The position numbers and the translations under genes were made by a program. DNA of 48,899 nt from a virus, in IMG/VR virus record IMGVR_UViG_3300042465_006232, positions 1-48,899 of that record. One strand, given 5' to 3'. Positions 25,302 through 34,374 of the stretch are shown here, one piece after another (the stretch's first letter is position 1; every line of letters begins with the position of its first letter). The notes under the pieces are model-generated. The model had not been told where the DNA came from. It did not search any database and saw only the letters and a list, made by a program, of their open reading frames with translations.

Positions 25302-27866
25302 TTAAAGGTTTAAACTGTTAAGCCAGTCCCTTAAAAGCGTACTGTAATTGAATAATGTAGAACCTAAATGAGTTCCTCCTGATATAGAAGTATAATCAAC
25401 ACGACCTCCTTTGTTTTCAATAATAGTTTGAAAAGCAGTGCTTTGAGTGGCGTTGATTGTTGCGTCTGAGTCTCCATGAATTAATCGTAATGGTATCTTA
25501 GATAAAGATCCAACAACTAAATGTATATTGTAAGAATCTAACCCAGCTATTACTCCTGTGTATGGTTGAAAAGTAACGTCTCCTGGAACATAAGTATAAC
25601 CAGCGCTATATGCATCTCTAAAATTATAAGCGTATTCAGATAACGCTGGTTTATTTACTTCATCAGCAATTTTAACCCAATTAGTAACATTACTTGTAGC
25701 GACGCCAGTACTTGATAATATGTTTCTATACATAGCCCCATAAGCCTTATTTATTAACGAAGTAAAAGAACCGTTAGCATAATTTGTTGTTAAATCTAAT
25801 GCGCCACATATACTAATAACTCCTTTAACTTTATTTGGATATTGAGCCGCATACAGCATAGCATTGTAACCACCCATAGAAGTTCCAATGTGAATATGAT
25901 TATCTGGTTTTATTAATTTGTCACAATAATCCATCAATGCTTTTCTATATACCATACCCGCAGGAGAGCCCCAGTTTGAAGATGTTGAGCCAGCTCCCCA
26001 AAGTGCCGTTCCTACTGGATTGTTATACGAATTGAATGTACCATAACAAATAGCATATCCAGCGTTATATAAATCGCTCCAAAATGTCGCTTGCGAATCT
26101 AAATTACCGTCTATACCGTTAGGGTGATGATATTGTATTAATGTTTTCGCTCCAATAGGCGCGTGTACATATGCTGGATATATATTATCTAAATTGTCAT
26201 TAAGTACTTTAACTTCGGCAACAGTCCCGACCCATGATTTAGGATTGTAGGTAGTTAAGTCATCGTAGTATTGAATGTTTACAGAATTCAATATCATTTC
26301 CTTCGTTCCAGTCCCCTCTACGCTAATGCTGTCAATAGCATCAAACATTAAAGCTGCTCCTGATGGATTGTAATTAAAATCAAATCCTTCTACAATACTT
26401 TGACCTGTAAAAGCGGGTTGAAATGTAGTTGCTCTTACTCCACTCCATTTTGTAGTGACAGGCATTACAGATTTTACAATTCTCGTTCCGTTTCCTATAA
26501 TAGAAAATTGCCAAGTCGAGTTGTCAGTAATTGCAGATATACCTTGATTTGTTAAATGCCCTTTAGTCATTGTCAAAACAGAACTTCCTACATCAACCAT
26601 GTTTTCTCCTTGCCATCCTATTCCACTTTTTAATACTTTTATTTTAAAGTTTGCTGTTGATGCTTTTTTGACTGTAAAAATAATATCAATTCTAAATGGC
26701 TTTGTTTCATCTATTGCTGTAAAATTTATACCTAATGTACTTGTATTTCCGCTAGCCCTAATTCCATCATCTACATTTACAAATCCTGAATTTGTATTTA
26801 GATTAGAAATTTGCAACAACTCTTTTGAATAAATATCTGAATTTACCGTCGAACCTCCACCACTTTGCCAAGTAGTGCCTCCTAACTGCGTGTTTATGCC
26901 TGATACTATTTGTGCGTTAGTTTGATTTTCCCTTCCGTCGTACCACTTTATTCCATCCGTGTCGTGAATAAAATAAACTGGAACCATACCAGTAGCCCCT
27001 GTAATTATCGAATCTGTAAATCCTTGTAATGTAGCAACTTGCGCTGCTGAAAAATATAAATTAACTAATCCTGAATCGCCGTTAGCTGTTCCTGTAATGG
27101 TTAAATCAAGATTGCCCGTTATATCTATTTTGAAGTTTGGACTCAATGTGTTATGCGCCACTGACATTGTAGATGCGTAAGTTTTTGCTGTAAATGCCGT
27201 ATTTACTGTAGTTGGGATATTGGCGTCTACATAATCCTTTACAGATTTTACGCTTGGCACTTTAAAATTACTAGCTCCATCAGTAACGATACTTGTAGAT
27301 CTTTCAGACGCTAACAAATAGAGATTACTTGGAATGTCAATTATCTTTTCAAAATACCAATAATTACTTGTGCGGTATATAAACCTATATGCCTCATTTG
27401 CATTTATTTGCAAGTTTGATTGATTTCCTGATACTCCATTTGCTCCACCTGATAATTTAATTTCTTCCGCATCATTTACATAAACACTTACTGTTCCTGA
27501 ATAATTACTTGCTAAAAACAAAATTTCTTTTCCAACTTCAGTAGTAGTTGGTAGTTTTACTTCTGAACCACCACTTTTATTAACGGTATTTATATCATAT
27601 TGTAAAGTTGTTTTTGATCCGCTAACCGCATCAATGCTTCCTTGTGTTTTAGCGACACTTGTAATACCTGCCAATCTTGCTATTTCGGTATCGTTAACAA
27701 GGCTCTTCCCTATAACTTTATCCACTTTTAACGCGTCTTGTTGATCAGTATAGTCAATACTAGCATCGAGTTGGTCCGCAACATTATCAGCTGTAATGCT
27801 ATTGTTTGCTGTTTTTATTCTAATATTAGTATTATTATCTGCCTTTATTTGCGAACTTGTTGCCAT
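25302..27866 (-). CDS. Tail fibre with C-terminal alpha/beta-hydrolase
   Basis: An 854-aa protein. Residues 1-110 look like a fibre base (TDQQDALKVDK, DTEIARLAGI-type helix), 110-340 are fibre repeats with short helical registers (YLLASERSTSIV, VPSVKSVKDYVD), 340-540 are a beta domain, and about 560-854 an alpha/beta-hydrolase. The hydrolase carries a GTSMGG nucleophile elbow (Ser near 661), LIHGDSDATI (Asp near 799) and GGTHLGS (His near 831), a complete Ser-Asp-His triad. It probably deacetylates or de-esterifies host capsule or glycan. First gene of the adhesion block, preceded by two small genes on the same transcript. Confidence 0.8.
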   Translation of the reverse strand: MATSSQIKADNNTNIRIKTANNSITADNVADQLDASIDYTDQQDALKVDKVIGKSLVNDTEIARLAGITSVAKTQGSIDAVSGSKTTLQYDINTVNKSGGSEVKLPTTTEVGKEILFLASNYSGTVSVYVNDAEEIKLSGGANGVSGNQSNLQINANEAYRFIYRTSNYWYFEKIIDIPSNLYLLASERSTSIVTDGASNFKVPSVKSVKDYVDANIPTTVNTAFTAKTYASTMSVAHNTLSPNFKIDITGNLDLTITGTANGDSGLVNLYFSAAQVATLQGFTDSIITGATGMVPVYFIHDTDGIKWYDGRENQTNAQIVSGINTQLGGTTWQSGGGSTVNSDIYSKELLQISNLNTNSGFVNVDDGIRASGNTSTLGINFTAIDETKPFRIDIIFTVKKASTANFKIKVLKSGIGWQGENMVDVGSSVLTMTKGHLTNQGISAITDNSTWQFSIIGNGTRIVKSVMPVTTKWSGVRATTFQPAFTGQSIVEGFDFNYNPSGAALMFDAIDSISVEGTGTKEMILNSVNIQYYDDLTTYNPKSWVGTVAEVKVLNDNLDNIYPAYVHAPIGAKTLIQYHHPNGIDGNLDSQATFWSDLYNAGYAICYGTFNSYNNPVGTALWGAGSTSSNWGSPAGMVYRKALMDYCDKLIKPDNHIHIGTSMGGYNAMLYAAQYPNKVKGVISICGALDLTTNYANGSFTSLINKAYGAMYRNILSSTGVATSNVTNWVKIADEVNKPALSEYAYNFRDAYSAGYTYVPGDVTFQPYTGVIAGLDSYNIHLVVGSLSKIPLRLIHGDSDATINATQSTAFQTIIENKGGRVDYTSISGGTHLGSTLFNYSTLLRDWLNSLNL

Positions 27867-27882
27867 GTTTTTTTTTATTTAA

Positions 27883-28287
27883 TTATACAAATTGATTTGA
27901 AAATGTATTTACAAATACACCTAAATACTCAACACTTCCTTCGTCGCCAATAATAAAATCATCTACTTCTGGCGCGTGATCTCCGGTTAATTTTATGTCC
28001 TGTACAGTTAAGTGTGTTAAGAATTGATTTGATTTAAAAGCTTCTGACTGCAAGTCTTGCTTGCAAAACTCTCTTGAGGAATTTAATACCTTATAATAAA
28101 ATAAACACAGTTCTCTTTTGTCGTCTTCGCTTATTCCAATTGCGCAAGACATCTTAAGTGTTTTATATATGCAGTTTAAAAAGTATAAATTTTTAACGCT
28201 GTAAGTACCTTTTCGCCTTGCGTTTTTAAACGCTTTACTCATAGTCCCTAGCATTACTTTTAAATGTGTTTCCTTATTTAATTGCAT
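27883..28287 (-). CDS. Small helical structural protein, unknown
   Basis: A 134-aa, mainly helical protein with a basic first half (MLGTMSKAFKNARRKGTYS) and an acidic, beta-like C-terminus (DHAPEVDDFIIGDEGSVEYLG). Three Cys residues are scattered, without a metal motif. 10 bp after the 194-aa gene and 16 bp before the esterase fibre. Perhaps a fibre adaptor or chaperone; nothing recognised. Confidence 0.4.
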   Translation of the reverse strand: MQLNKETHLKVMLGTMSKAFKNARRKGTYSVKNLYFLNCIYKTLKMSCAIGISEDDKRELCLFYYKVLNSSREFCKQDLQSEAFKSNQFLTHLTVQDIKLTGDHAPEVDDFIIGDEGSVEYLGVFVNTFSNQFV

Positions 28288-28297
28288 TGTTTATCTT

Positions 28298-28882
28298 TTA
28301 AAAATGTGAGCTACTTCCGCAATCTTCGCATCCTGCTTCGTCAGGAACATTAGCACAATCTACACAAGAGCTGCAGATAGTTTTTAGTCTTCCTAAAAGA
28401 GTTATGGCATCAATGTATCTGTTTAATTTTATAGCTTCGCTTATGGCGTCTAAAAGCAAATGAACTGCCATTACATTGTTCGCGTCCCCAGAGTCAGTCA
28501 CTCCAGAAGAAAATATATTAAGATAGCTTCCGCTAGTTCTTAATAACATTTCCATTGCGCACTTATAATATCCAACTAAATTAGTAACTACCGCAGTTAC
28601 TGGATTTAAGAATTGAGTGGATCCAACAGGCGTCTCGTCCGTTTCAAATTCTAAAAAATAAATTCCGTCAAATCGAATTAGTCCAATTGAGCTAGCGTCT
28701 ATAAAAAATAACTCTTTGTTTGTTAATTTAGAAAGCGGTATTACTTTTTTTCTAGAATATACTTTAAAAGTGCTTTCAGTCCAAAGGTTTGCGCTTGTGA
28801 TTTTAAAACCAACTGCAGCTTCAATATCTACATATATTCTTTTATTATCAGCCGAAACCCTGCACTCATTAATTGTTATCAT
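28298..28882 (-). CDS. Virion-associated protein with Cys-rich tail
   Basis: A 194-aa protein: beta-rich N-terminal half, helical second half, and a C-terminal cluster of five Cys (C170, C173, C176, C185, C188: C-x2-C-x2-C-x8-C-x2-C), which could bind zinc. It starts a new transcription unit: the strong terminator at 28923-28958 and a TAAATTTG box lie just upstream. Its position between connector genes and fibres suggests a tail-to-fibre adaptor. Function unknown. Confidence 0.5.
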   Translation of the reverse strand: MITINECRVSADNKRIYVDIEAAVGFKITSANLWTESTFKVYSRKKVIPLSKLTNKELFFIDASSIGLIRFDGIYFLEFETDETPVGSTQFLNPVTAVVTNLVGYYKCAMEMLLRTSGSYLNIFSSGVTDSGDANNVMAVHLLLDAISEAIKLNRYIDAITLLGRLKTICSSCVDCANVPDEAGCEDCGSSSHF

Positions 28883-28905
28883 TAGATAAAAAATTACGTA
28901 TTAAA

Positions 28906-28913
28906 CAAATTTA
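28906..28913 (-). promoter_or_regulatory. -7 box for the adhesion gene block
   Basis: On the minus strand TAAATTTG matches TAnnTTTG exactly, immediately after a strong terminator and 24 bp before the start codon at 28882. No -33 TTG at the right distance was seen; the position instead falls in the terminator stem. Confidence 0.45.
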
Positions 28914-28916
28914 ACT

Positions 28917-28958
28917 TTAAAAAAATAAACCTAGACTAATTGTAATCTAGGTTTATTT
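28917..28958 (-). terminator. Strong intrinsic terminator after 335-aa structural gene
   Basis: On the minus strand a 13-bp perfect stem (28946-28958 with 28923-28935) closes a 10-nt loop and is followed by a run of seven T. The A-run is on the other side only when read on plus, so it acts leftward. It separates the head/connector operon from the adhesion block and explains the promoter box that follows. Confidence 0.85.
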
Positions 28959-28984
28959 AATATAATATCTATGTGAATTATTAA

Positions 28985-29992
28985 TTACACAAAAGCAACC
29001 CAAGCAGGTCCGCCTGCTGCGGCAATAGCAGCGCCAATTTTGTTTATCTCAACCAATGTCTCGCAAACAAATATTAATTGTTTGTCAGACTTTTGAGGAT
29101 CGTATGCAGACACGTCTGTGTACTTGATGTCAATCGTGTAGTACGATTTTGCAGTATCAGCCTCGTAAGCTCTGTTAAAGCTTAATGATCTGTCTAAAGT
29201 TGAAAACTCTCCAAGATGAGAACTTAAATAGTGCTCTAATTCTTTAATCTGATACCCAGCTCCTTTTGCATAAACACCAGGAACAGTTGTTGAAGTCAAA
29301 ACAGTAGAAAGCGTTGCAAATGAATCAGCATTTGTTCTAGCTACCATGTTCCACATCAATTGGTCGAAAGATCTCAATGCTACTACGTAGTCAGTTAAGA
29401 TAAAATCTTTTTCTTGAATAGTTAAAACACCTGCAACCTGAGTGATTTTGAAGTATTTGTTAATTGGAACAGAAGTTCCTACAATCATAACTTCAGTCCC
29501 TTTTGCTCCTTGATAGCCAACGTGGATAGACCTGTCAAACTGAGTCGCTAAATCTTTTCCAAGTTTTGTAGCTAAGGTAGTAACAGTGTCTCCGGCTACA
29601 GCTTTAGCTGAAGCTAAAAAGCTAATCCAGTTTTTTTCAGAAAGCCCGTAGTTCAATTTGAAATCAAGGTAGTATTCTACTCCAGTAACAATTGCGGCTT
29701 CAACTTTTGCAGTTTGAATTCTTCCTGTTTTTGCTCTAGGAGCAGTACCTTTCATATAGGTAATGTCTTTTGGAGTAATCAAGTCTGATTTAGACAAATC
29801 TCCAGCTGCATTTTTCTTTAAGAAAAGTAAATCTTTACCTGCTGACCAGGCTACTCCACCTTCTCCTAAAGGTACTATTTCTCCATTACTTGCTCCAGTA
29901 ACGAATGTTGCAGATGTAACTTCCGTAGCAACTGCGTCGAATAACATAAAATGTCTAATTCCTTTTTCGAATGGCAATGATGTTGTGCTCAT
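28985..29992 (-). CDS. Virion structural protein, crAss-like
   Basis: A 335-aa beta-rich protein with low Cys content and Ala/Gly/Thr-rich loops (VTGASNGEIVPLGEGG, AAIAAAGGPAWVAFV at the end). No signal peptide. It follows the 215-aa gene by 31 bp and is closed by the strong terminator, so it ends the head/connector operon and may be made in high amounts. By gene order it could be a tail hub, tail tube-like or auxiliary capsid protein. Which one I cannot say. Confidence 0.55.
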   Translation of the reverse strand: MSTTSLPFEKGIRHFMLFDAVATEVTSATFVTGASNGEIVPLGEGGVAWSAGKDLLFLKKNAAGDLSKSDLITPKDITYMKGTAPRAKTGRIQTAKVEAAIVTGVEYYLDFKLNYGLSEKNWISFLASAKAVAGDTVTTLATKLGKDLATQFDRSIHVGYQGAKGTEVMIVGTSVPINKYFKITQVAGVLTIQEKDFILTDYVVALRSFDQLMWNMVARTNADSFATLSTVLTSTTVPGVYAKGAGYQIKELEHYLSSHLGEFSTLDRSLSFNRAYEADTAKSYYTIDIKYTDVSAYDPQKSDKQLIFVCETLVEINKIGAAIAAAGGPAWVAFV

Positions 29993-30023
29993 TTTTTTGT
30001 TTTTGTATTAATTAGTAAATAGA

Positions 30024-30671
30024 TTATTGTTTTTGTATGTTGTTTGTTCTAGCAATTGATATAGCTTTGAACACAGCTACGTCTATAATTTTTGAATGAA
30101 TGAACGCAGGCAGTGTTGTTGATTGCTTTTTGTTTAAACCTTCTATACTTAACCCTGGATCAAGATCTGATATAATAATCGGATCAATCTCTTTCACGTA
30201 TGTAATCCTGTATGCGTTTAATACTTCAGAAGAAAATACCGTAATAAGAACTTTGTTGTTCTCTATTTTAACTACTTTTCTTTTAGTTGGCTTTTTAAAT
30301 GAATTATTCAAAAATGTATTTATCTCATCTAACTTGCTAACGACAACTTCAGGAACTGCAATACAATTATTTAATTTCGGCTCTTCCCTAATAATCTTCA
30401 TTAGCTTTTCAGGAAGCGACACTGTGTATTTTAAAAGAGACGGAGTTAAGTTTGAAATTTTAACTACAGCTCCGTCGTGATACTTTATAATATGCGACAC
30501 TATTCTTCTAGACTCTTCGTTCAATTCAAAGTTTTCCAAAGCCGCTTCGGTAAGATCTCTTACGGCTTGAGTAAGAACTATAGACATTTCATAATCGTCT
30601 ATGTCTGGCCCTCCTTGAGATGCCGCGTCGTACTTAAAATTAAACTCGTTTCTGAACTCTTCTAGATCCAT
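30024..30671 (-). CDS. Connector/head completion protein candidate
   Basis: A 215-aa protein. The N-terminal half contains helices (MDLEEFRNEFNFKYDA, LTQAVRDLTEAALENFEL) as in phage head-tail connector adaptors; the second half is beta-rich and ends in a basic helix. Starts 9 bp after the 294-aa gene. Conserved position after the major capsid gene in crAss-like genomes suggests a neck protein. No enzymatic motif. Confidence 0.5.
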   Translation of the reverse strand: MDLEEFRNEFNFKYDAASQGGPDIDDYEMSIVLTQAVRDLTEAALENFELNEESRRIVSHIIKYHDGAVVKISNLTPSLLKYTVSLPEKLMKIIREEPKLNNCIAVPEVVVSKLDEINTFLNNSFKKPTKRKVVKIENNKVLITVFSSEVLNAYRITYVKEIDPIIISDLDPGLSIEGLNKKQSTTLPAFIHSKIIDVAVFKAISIARTNNIQKQ

Positions 30672-30680
30672 AATGCTTTA

Positions 30681-31565
30681 TTATTTTACTTTCTTAGTAA
30701 GAATAGCTAACTTAGCTTCTAAACTTAATAAAGCCTCTTGACCTACTCCAGAGCCTAAATACGATGCAGCTCCTTGCATATCGGCTACAACACCGTCAAA
30801 TGTTATTGGCTCTCCTTTTTCAAAGTAATACAAGCTGTTAACCTTGTTGATTAATTTGTATCTCAAGAAATGCGTAATTTTTATTTTAGTCTCCAAGAAC
30901 TCGTCTTCAAGAATTTTAGCAAACAATACTGGCCTTGCATTCATTTCTTTCCAAGACTCTCTTTGTAAGAACTCTAATCCAACTGTCGCTGAAACCGGTT
31001 TACTTATATTTGATAACAAGTATCTTAAAACGTCTTCGTTCTCGTCGTATTTGTTATACAATTTGAATGCAGACTTAGCTGATGAAATGTCTACTTTTTC
31101 TTTTTTAAACTCGTCTTTTTCTTTTATCAAAGCGAACTTGCATTTTTTAACTTTAGCCTCTTCAACAGAGCCTCCCAATGATTCTGAATCCTCAAGTACT
31201 CTGATGTAGATGTAATCGATAGGATTTTTTTTGTTGTATAAAGCGCCTTCTTTCTTTAGAAAGATAGGGAAGATAGACTGACTCATTCCGTACTTGTCGG
31301 TGATGTATTCTTTCCAGAAGTCTGAATCACCTCGTACTAACGTAGGGTCGTTAAACTCTTCAGCCAATACTCTTAATTCGTCCTCACTGAAGATGTCGTT
31401 TATTCTTCTTGTCGACACTGGAGCGCAAATTCCAATTCTAGCGTTGTTTGACAATCCGCCGTATTCGGGATGTGTCTTATCTGTAATTCCGTTGCTTAAA
31501 TCTGGAAGGTATTTTACAAACACTTTCTCATCAACAAACATTTCTTTTCTAGTAATCGCTGCCAT
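30681..31565 (-). CDS. Conserved crAss-like structural protein
   Basis: A 294-aa protein of mixed helical and beta character, Lys/Glu-rich in the middle (KKCKFALIKEKDEFKKEK) with an Ala/Gly-rich end (ADMQGAASYLGSGVGQEALLSL). It is the first gene after the major capsid gene, separated by a 123-bp gap that carries two stable hairpins. A conserved structural gene of unknown function is found at this point in crAss-like phages. No domain recognised. Confidence 0.5.
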   Translation of the reverse strand: MAAITRKEMFVDEKVFVKYLPDLSNGITDKTHPEYGGLSNNARIGICAPVSTRRINDIFSEDELRVLAEEFNDPTLVRGDSDFWKEYITDKYGMSQSIFPIFLKKEGALYNKKNPIDYIYIRVLEDSESLGGSVEEAKVKKCKFALIKEKDEFKKEKVDISSAKSAFKLYNKYDENEDVLRYLLSNISKPVSATVGLEFLQRESWKEMNARPVLFAKILEDEFLETKIKITHFLRYKLINKVNSLYYFEKGEPITFDGVVADMQGAASYLGSGVGQEALLSLEAKLAILTKKVK

Positions 31566-31600
31566 ATCATTTTTTTTAAGGTTCTTGCTAACGAGGATAG

Positions 31601-31657
31601 AGAGATTAAGTTTTTAATCCCTTCCTCAGAAAGAGTGCGTCCGTCAGGTACGCACCC
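31601..31657 (-). terminator. Two hairpins after the major capsid gene
   Basis: On the minus strand, first GGGTGCGT pairs with ACGCACTC (31650-31657 with 31633-31640, 8 bp with one G-T, 9-nt loop), followed by only a short TTTC. Then AGGGATTAA pairs with TTAATCTCT (31614-31622 with 31601-31609). Neither has a full T-run, so they probably act as a partial terminator or RNA-stability element that lets capsid mRNA exceed downstream genes. Confidence 0.5.
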
Positions 31658-31688
31658 TATCTATTGGAAAGTTTATTTTTAAAAAATC

Positions 31689-33191
31689 TTATTCAAGGAT
31701 TTTAGGAATCAATGCTACACATCTCTCTTTGTTGTAAACTGCAACTCCAAGGTGAGTGAATTTTGTGATAGTCGCGCTATCTTCGTCAGTTGACATGTAT
31801 TGAACATTGTCTTCTTTCGTGAACGGGTTACGGAAACCTGAGCTGTATCCACATTGCTCTCCACCGATTTTTTGGAATTTAGAATACATCAATTTCTGGA
31901 TGTTTGGATCTTCTTTTGTTCCCATATAACGGATGTCAGCACGGAAGCTTTCTGCTGGCAACTGAGTACCTGGCATTAAGATTTTGTTACGAACTGGATC
32001 ATCATACTGGTCTTGAATGTTGATTTTCATTCTGATTCCGTTAGCAGAAAGATATTCAGTGAACTGGAACCCTGCGCTTAAAGCGTTAGAATGCAAATCA
32101 GAAGATACTTTCTGAATTGTAGAAGGGTTGTTGTTTGAGATTGCTTGCCATCCTGAAACAGTACTCAATACTGCTTTATGAAATAACGTTGCGAAACCTT
32201 GACCACAATCTAAGTCGAACACTCTTTCGTTCAATCCGATTTTGTTGTAAGACAATTGTTGCAATACATTTTCAACCATATCCAAAGAGAAAAAGTTAAA
32301 GAAGATGCTGTTTGCGTTATCAGTTTGTTGACGAAGACCTGGGCCAAATGTCAATTTTCTACCTGATTTACCGTCGATGTTGAAAGTGTTACCTTTGTCA
32401 TCAACGTTGGTAGTTCCGTAAGCCAATGCTTTGTTTTTGTAGTCAGAGAACTCTTTTGCTACCAACCAGTCTTCGTAAGAAGATAACACAGTCATTGTAG
32501 TTTCGTTTCCTTTGTTGTCCAAAGCAGGGAAGCCCATCAAGATTGCGTAATCATCGATATCACCGGCAACTTTGTGGTCAATACGAATTGTTGACAACAT
32601 ACCACGTACTTTAGCAGTAGACGGACGTCTAACACCACCTTGGCTTCTAGATAAACCTCTAGCAGCAGGAGCGTACTCAACAGAGAATTTTTTACCTGGC
32701 AAGAACTCGTCAGAAGGAATTCCGTTTGGAGTTCCCCAACCTTCTACTGTGTAAGCAACATTGTCGCCTTCAGCTTCAGGAGTACGAATTACACGTACAG
32801 GATATTTTTCGTTTTTCTCACCAACGATAACTTCACCTTCGAAGAAGTAATCTTCACCGAAAATAAGTTCCATAACTGCTCCTCCAACAAGAACCGTAGT
32901 TCCAGCGTCAACAACAACTCCGTTCACTCTAGCTTCGATAAGCTGAACATTACGTCTTGAGTCTGCGATAATTTCGTAGTAGAAATCACTTAATGTGTCT
33001 ACATATTTTACACCTAACTCTTCAAGAGTATCTTCTAAAGTTCTTCCAGAATAGATAGCGTTCAGCTTAACCATATTCTTTCTGATCTTCTCAGGCTGCG
33101 TTTTGTGAAGCGCTTTTAAAGTTGCTTCAGGGTCGAATAATGGGCCGTTCCAGTTTTTCAACTCGGTCATTTGCCATCTGTCTAGTTTCAT
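31689..33191 (-). CDS. Major capsid protein (HK97 fold, crAss-like)
   Basis: A 500-aa protein whose sequence resembles crAss-like major capsid proteins: N-terminal arm (about 1-60), an inserted beta domain with the GKKFSVEYAPAARGLSRS stretch near 165-185, then STIRIDHKVAGDIDDY and an HK97-type body; the C-terminal LIPKILE follows a FTHLGVAVYNKE strand. It forms the icosahedral shell. It comes right after a scaffold-like gene and before paired hairpins. The gene is visibly less AT-rich than its neighbours, as expected of a very highly expressed protein with optimised codons. Confidence 0.85.
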   Translation of the reverse strand: MKLDRWQMTELKNWNGPLFDPEATLKALHKTQPEKIRKNMVKLNAIYSGRTLEDTLEELGVKYVDTLSDFYYEIIADSRRNVQLIEARVNGVVVDAGTTVLVGGAVMELIFGEDYFFEGEVIVGEKNEKYPVRVIRTPEAEGDNVAYTVEGWGTPNGIPSDEFLPGKKFSVEYAPAARGLSRSQGGVRRPSTAKVRGMLSTIRIDHKVAGDIDDYAILMGFPALDNKGNETTMTVLSSYEDWLVAKEFSDYKNKALAYGTTNVDDKGNTFNIDGKSGRKLTFGPGLRQQTDNANSIFFNFFSLDMVENVLQQLSYNKIGLNERVFDLDCGQGFATLFHKAVLSTVSGWQAISNNNPSTIQKVSSDLHSNALSAGFQFTEYLSANGIRMKINIQDQYDDPVRNKILMPGTQLPAESFRADIRYMGTKEDPNIQKLMYSKFQKIGGEQCGYSSGFRNPFTKEDNVQYMSTDEDSATITKFTHLGVAVYNKERCVALIPKILE

Positions 33192-33226
33192 AGTATTTAC
33201 TTTTTATATAGTTTTGTTGTTTACTT

Positions 33227-34282
33227 TTATTGAAGCGTCATTCCGCTTTTAGAGCCTGATTGAGCGCTCCTGCTTAAATCTTCTTTATCTAAAGACCTAA
33301 GTCTATCTTCAAGTTTTCTAGCTGAATCGCTGCTAACTTGAGTTTTGATGTCTCCAAGATTTTTAAATCCGTTTGTGTTGATAAACAATGCGTTTAAAAT
33401 AATCTCAGCTTCAACACCATTTTCTCTACGCCATTTACCAAATTGATTTAAAGGCTGTCCTTCCGGAGTTGTGTCTACTTGCGTAGTCATAAGTTTTAGA
33501 ATCTCGCTCTTAGTTTCTTTAGTAAGCTTGATATCGCCCATTATGAATTCTTTTGCGTCGATTGTCTTTCTAACATCTTCGATAGAGGCTTGTTTTTCAA
33601 CTTTTTTCTCCTCTACAGACGCGTTGTATGTTTCAACTTTTTTATTGTAAAGGCTTTGAATGGAATCTGCAGCGTCTTCTTTGTCTTTTTTAAGCTCGAA
33701 GCTTCTGTTAGCTAGAACGACTGCTTTGTCTTGATCCATTCCCGACTCGATCAAATCCATTACCATTATGTCAAATCTTAACTGACCTCCAGCTTCACTT
33801 TCATCGTTTAAGTCGTCAATGCTTATTGATTCAATCCAGCTTAACTCCTTTTGCATACTTTCGTATTCGTTTAAAGGAATTCCTGATTCAATTGAGTCCA
33901 GATATCTTTTTTGAGTCTCGCTTAGGTTAGAGTGTTTTTCAGACTCTATCTGCTTCATCACCAAATTCTTCAAATCCTCAAGAGAATCAACTTTTTCAAA
34001 CCCTTCTAATTCTGAGGATAACACCCCTTCTTCTTTTAGATAGTTTGCAAAAACCGATATAGTCGAAGACGAATCATTAGATTCTGAAGAAGGGGCTATC
34101 TCCTCGTTTGTTTTTTCAAACTGCTTGTTTGCAAATTCTTCTTTTGGCTCAATTACGACTGGCGCAATTACTTCTTCTGCTTTTATTGGTTCTGTAACAA
34201 CAGGGACTACTACAGCTTCTGTTACTACTTCTTCATTTTTAACTTCAATATCTCCTAATGTTAGGAATAAATCGTGGTCCAT
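33227..34282 (-). CDS. Scaffold-like protein
   Basis: A 351-aa highly acidic, Glu/Ser/Val-rich protein: residues 1-80 are low-complexity (repeated EEV, VVPVV, EPK), 80-250 are coiled-coil helix, and the basic C-terminus ends SARKLEDRLRSLDKE. The place between portal and major capsid and this composition are typical of phage scaffolding proteins that guide shell assembly and leave. No protease motif. A dyad and a TAGATTTG box in front give it and the capsid gene a separate promoter. Confidence 0.65.
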   Translation of the reverse strand: MDHDLFLTLGDIEVKNEEVVTEAVVVPVVTEPIKAEEVIAPVVIEPKEEFANKQFEKTNEEIAPSSESNDSSSTISVFANYLKEEGVLSSELEGFEKVDSLEDLKNLVMKQIESEKHSNLSETQKRYLDSIESGIPLNEYESMQKELSWIESISIDDLNDESEAGGQLRFDIMVMDLIESGMDQDKAVVLANRSFELKKDKEDAADSIQSLYNKKVETYNASVEEKKVEKQASIEDVRKTIDAKEFIMGDIKLTKETKSEILKLMTTQVDTTPEGQPLNQFGKWRRENGVEAEIILNALFINTNGFKNLGDIKTQVSSDSARKLEDRLRSLDKEDLSRSAQSGSKSGMTLQ

Positions 34283-34311
34283 CTTGTCTATGTTTTAAAG
34301 GTTTTGCATTA

Positions 34312-34350
34312 CAAATCTATCTCTAGTATATGATGGATTAATATCATATA
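34312..34350 (-). promoter_or_regulatory. Promoter box and dyad before scaffold and capsid genes
   Basis: On the minus strand TAGATTTG (34319-34312) matches TAnnTTTG, 30 bp before the 34282 start codon. Upstream, where the -33 box should be, is an 8-bp inverted repeat TATATGAT/ATCATATA (34343-34350 with 34327-34334, 8-bp spacer). There is no TTG, so this may be an activator-dependent late promoter with the dyad as the binding site. The 92-bp gap is otherwise empty. Confidence 0.45.
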
Positions 34351-34374
34351 TGGCTATAATGCGGAACTGAGTTT

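Noticed and set aside
30100-30480. 126-aa plus-strand ORF
   Set aside because: Lies wholly opposite the 215-aa connector gene and has shadow-like composition.
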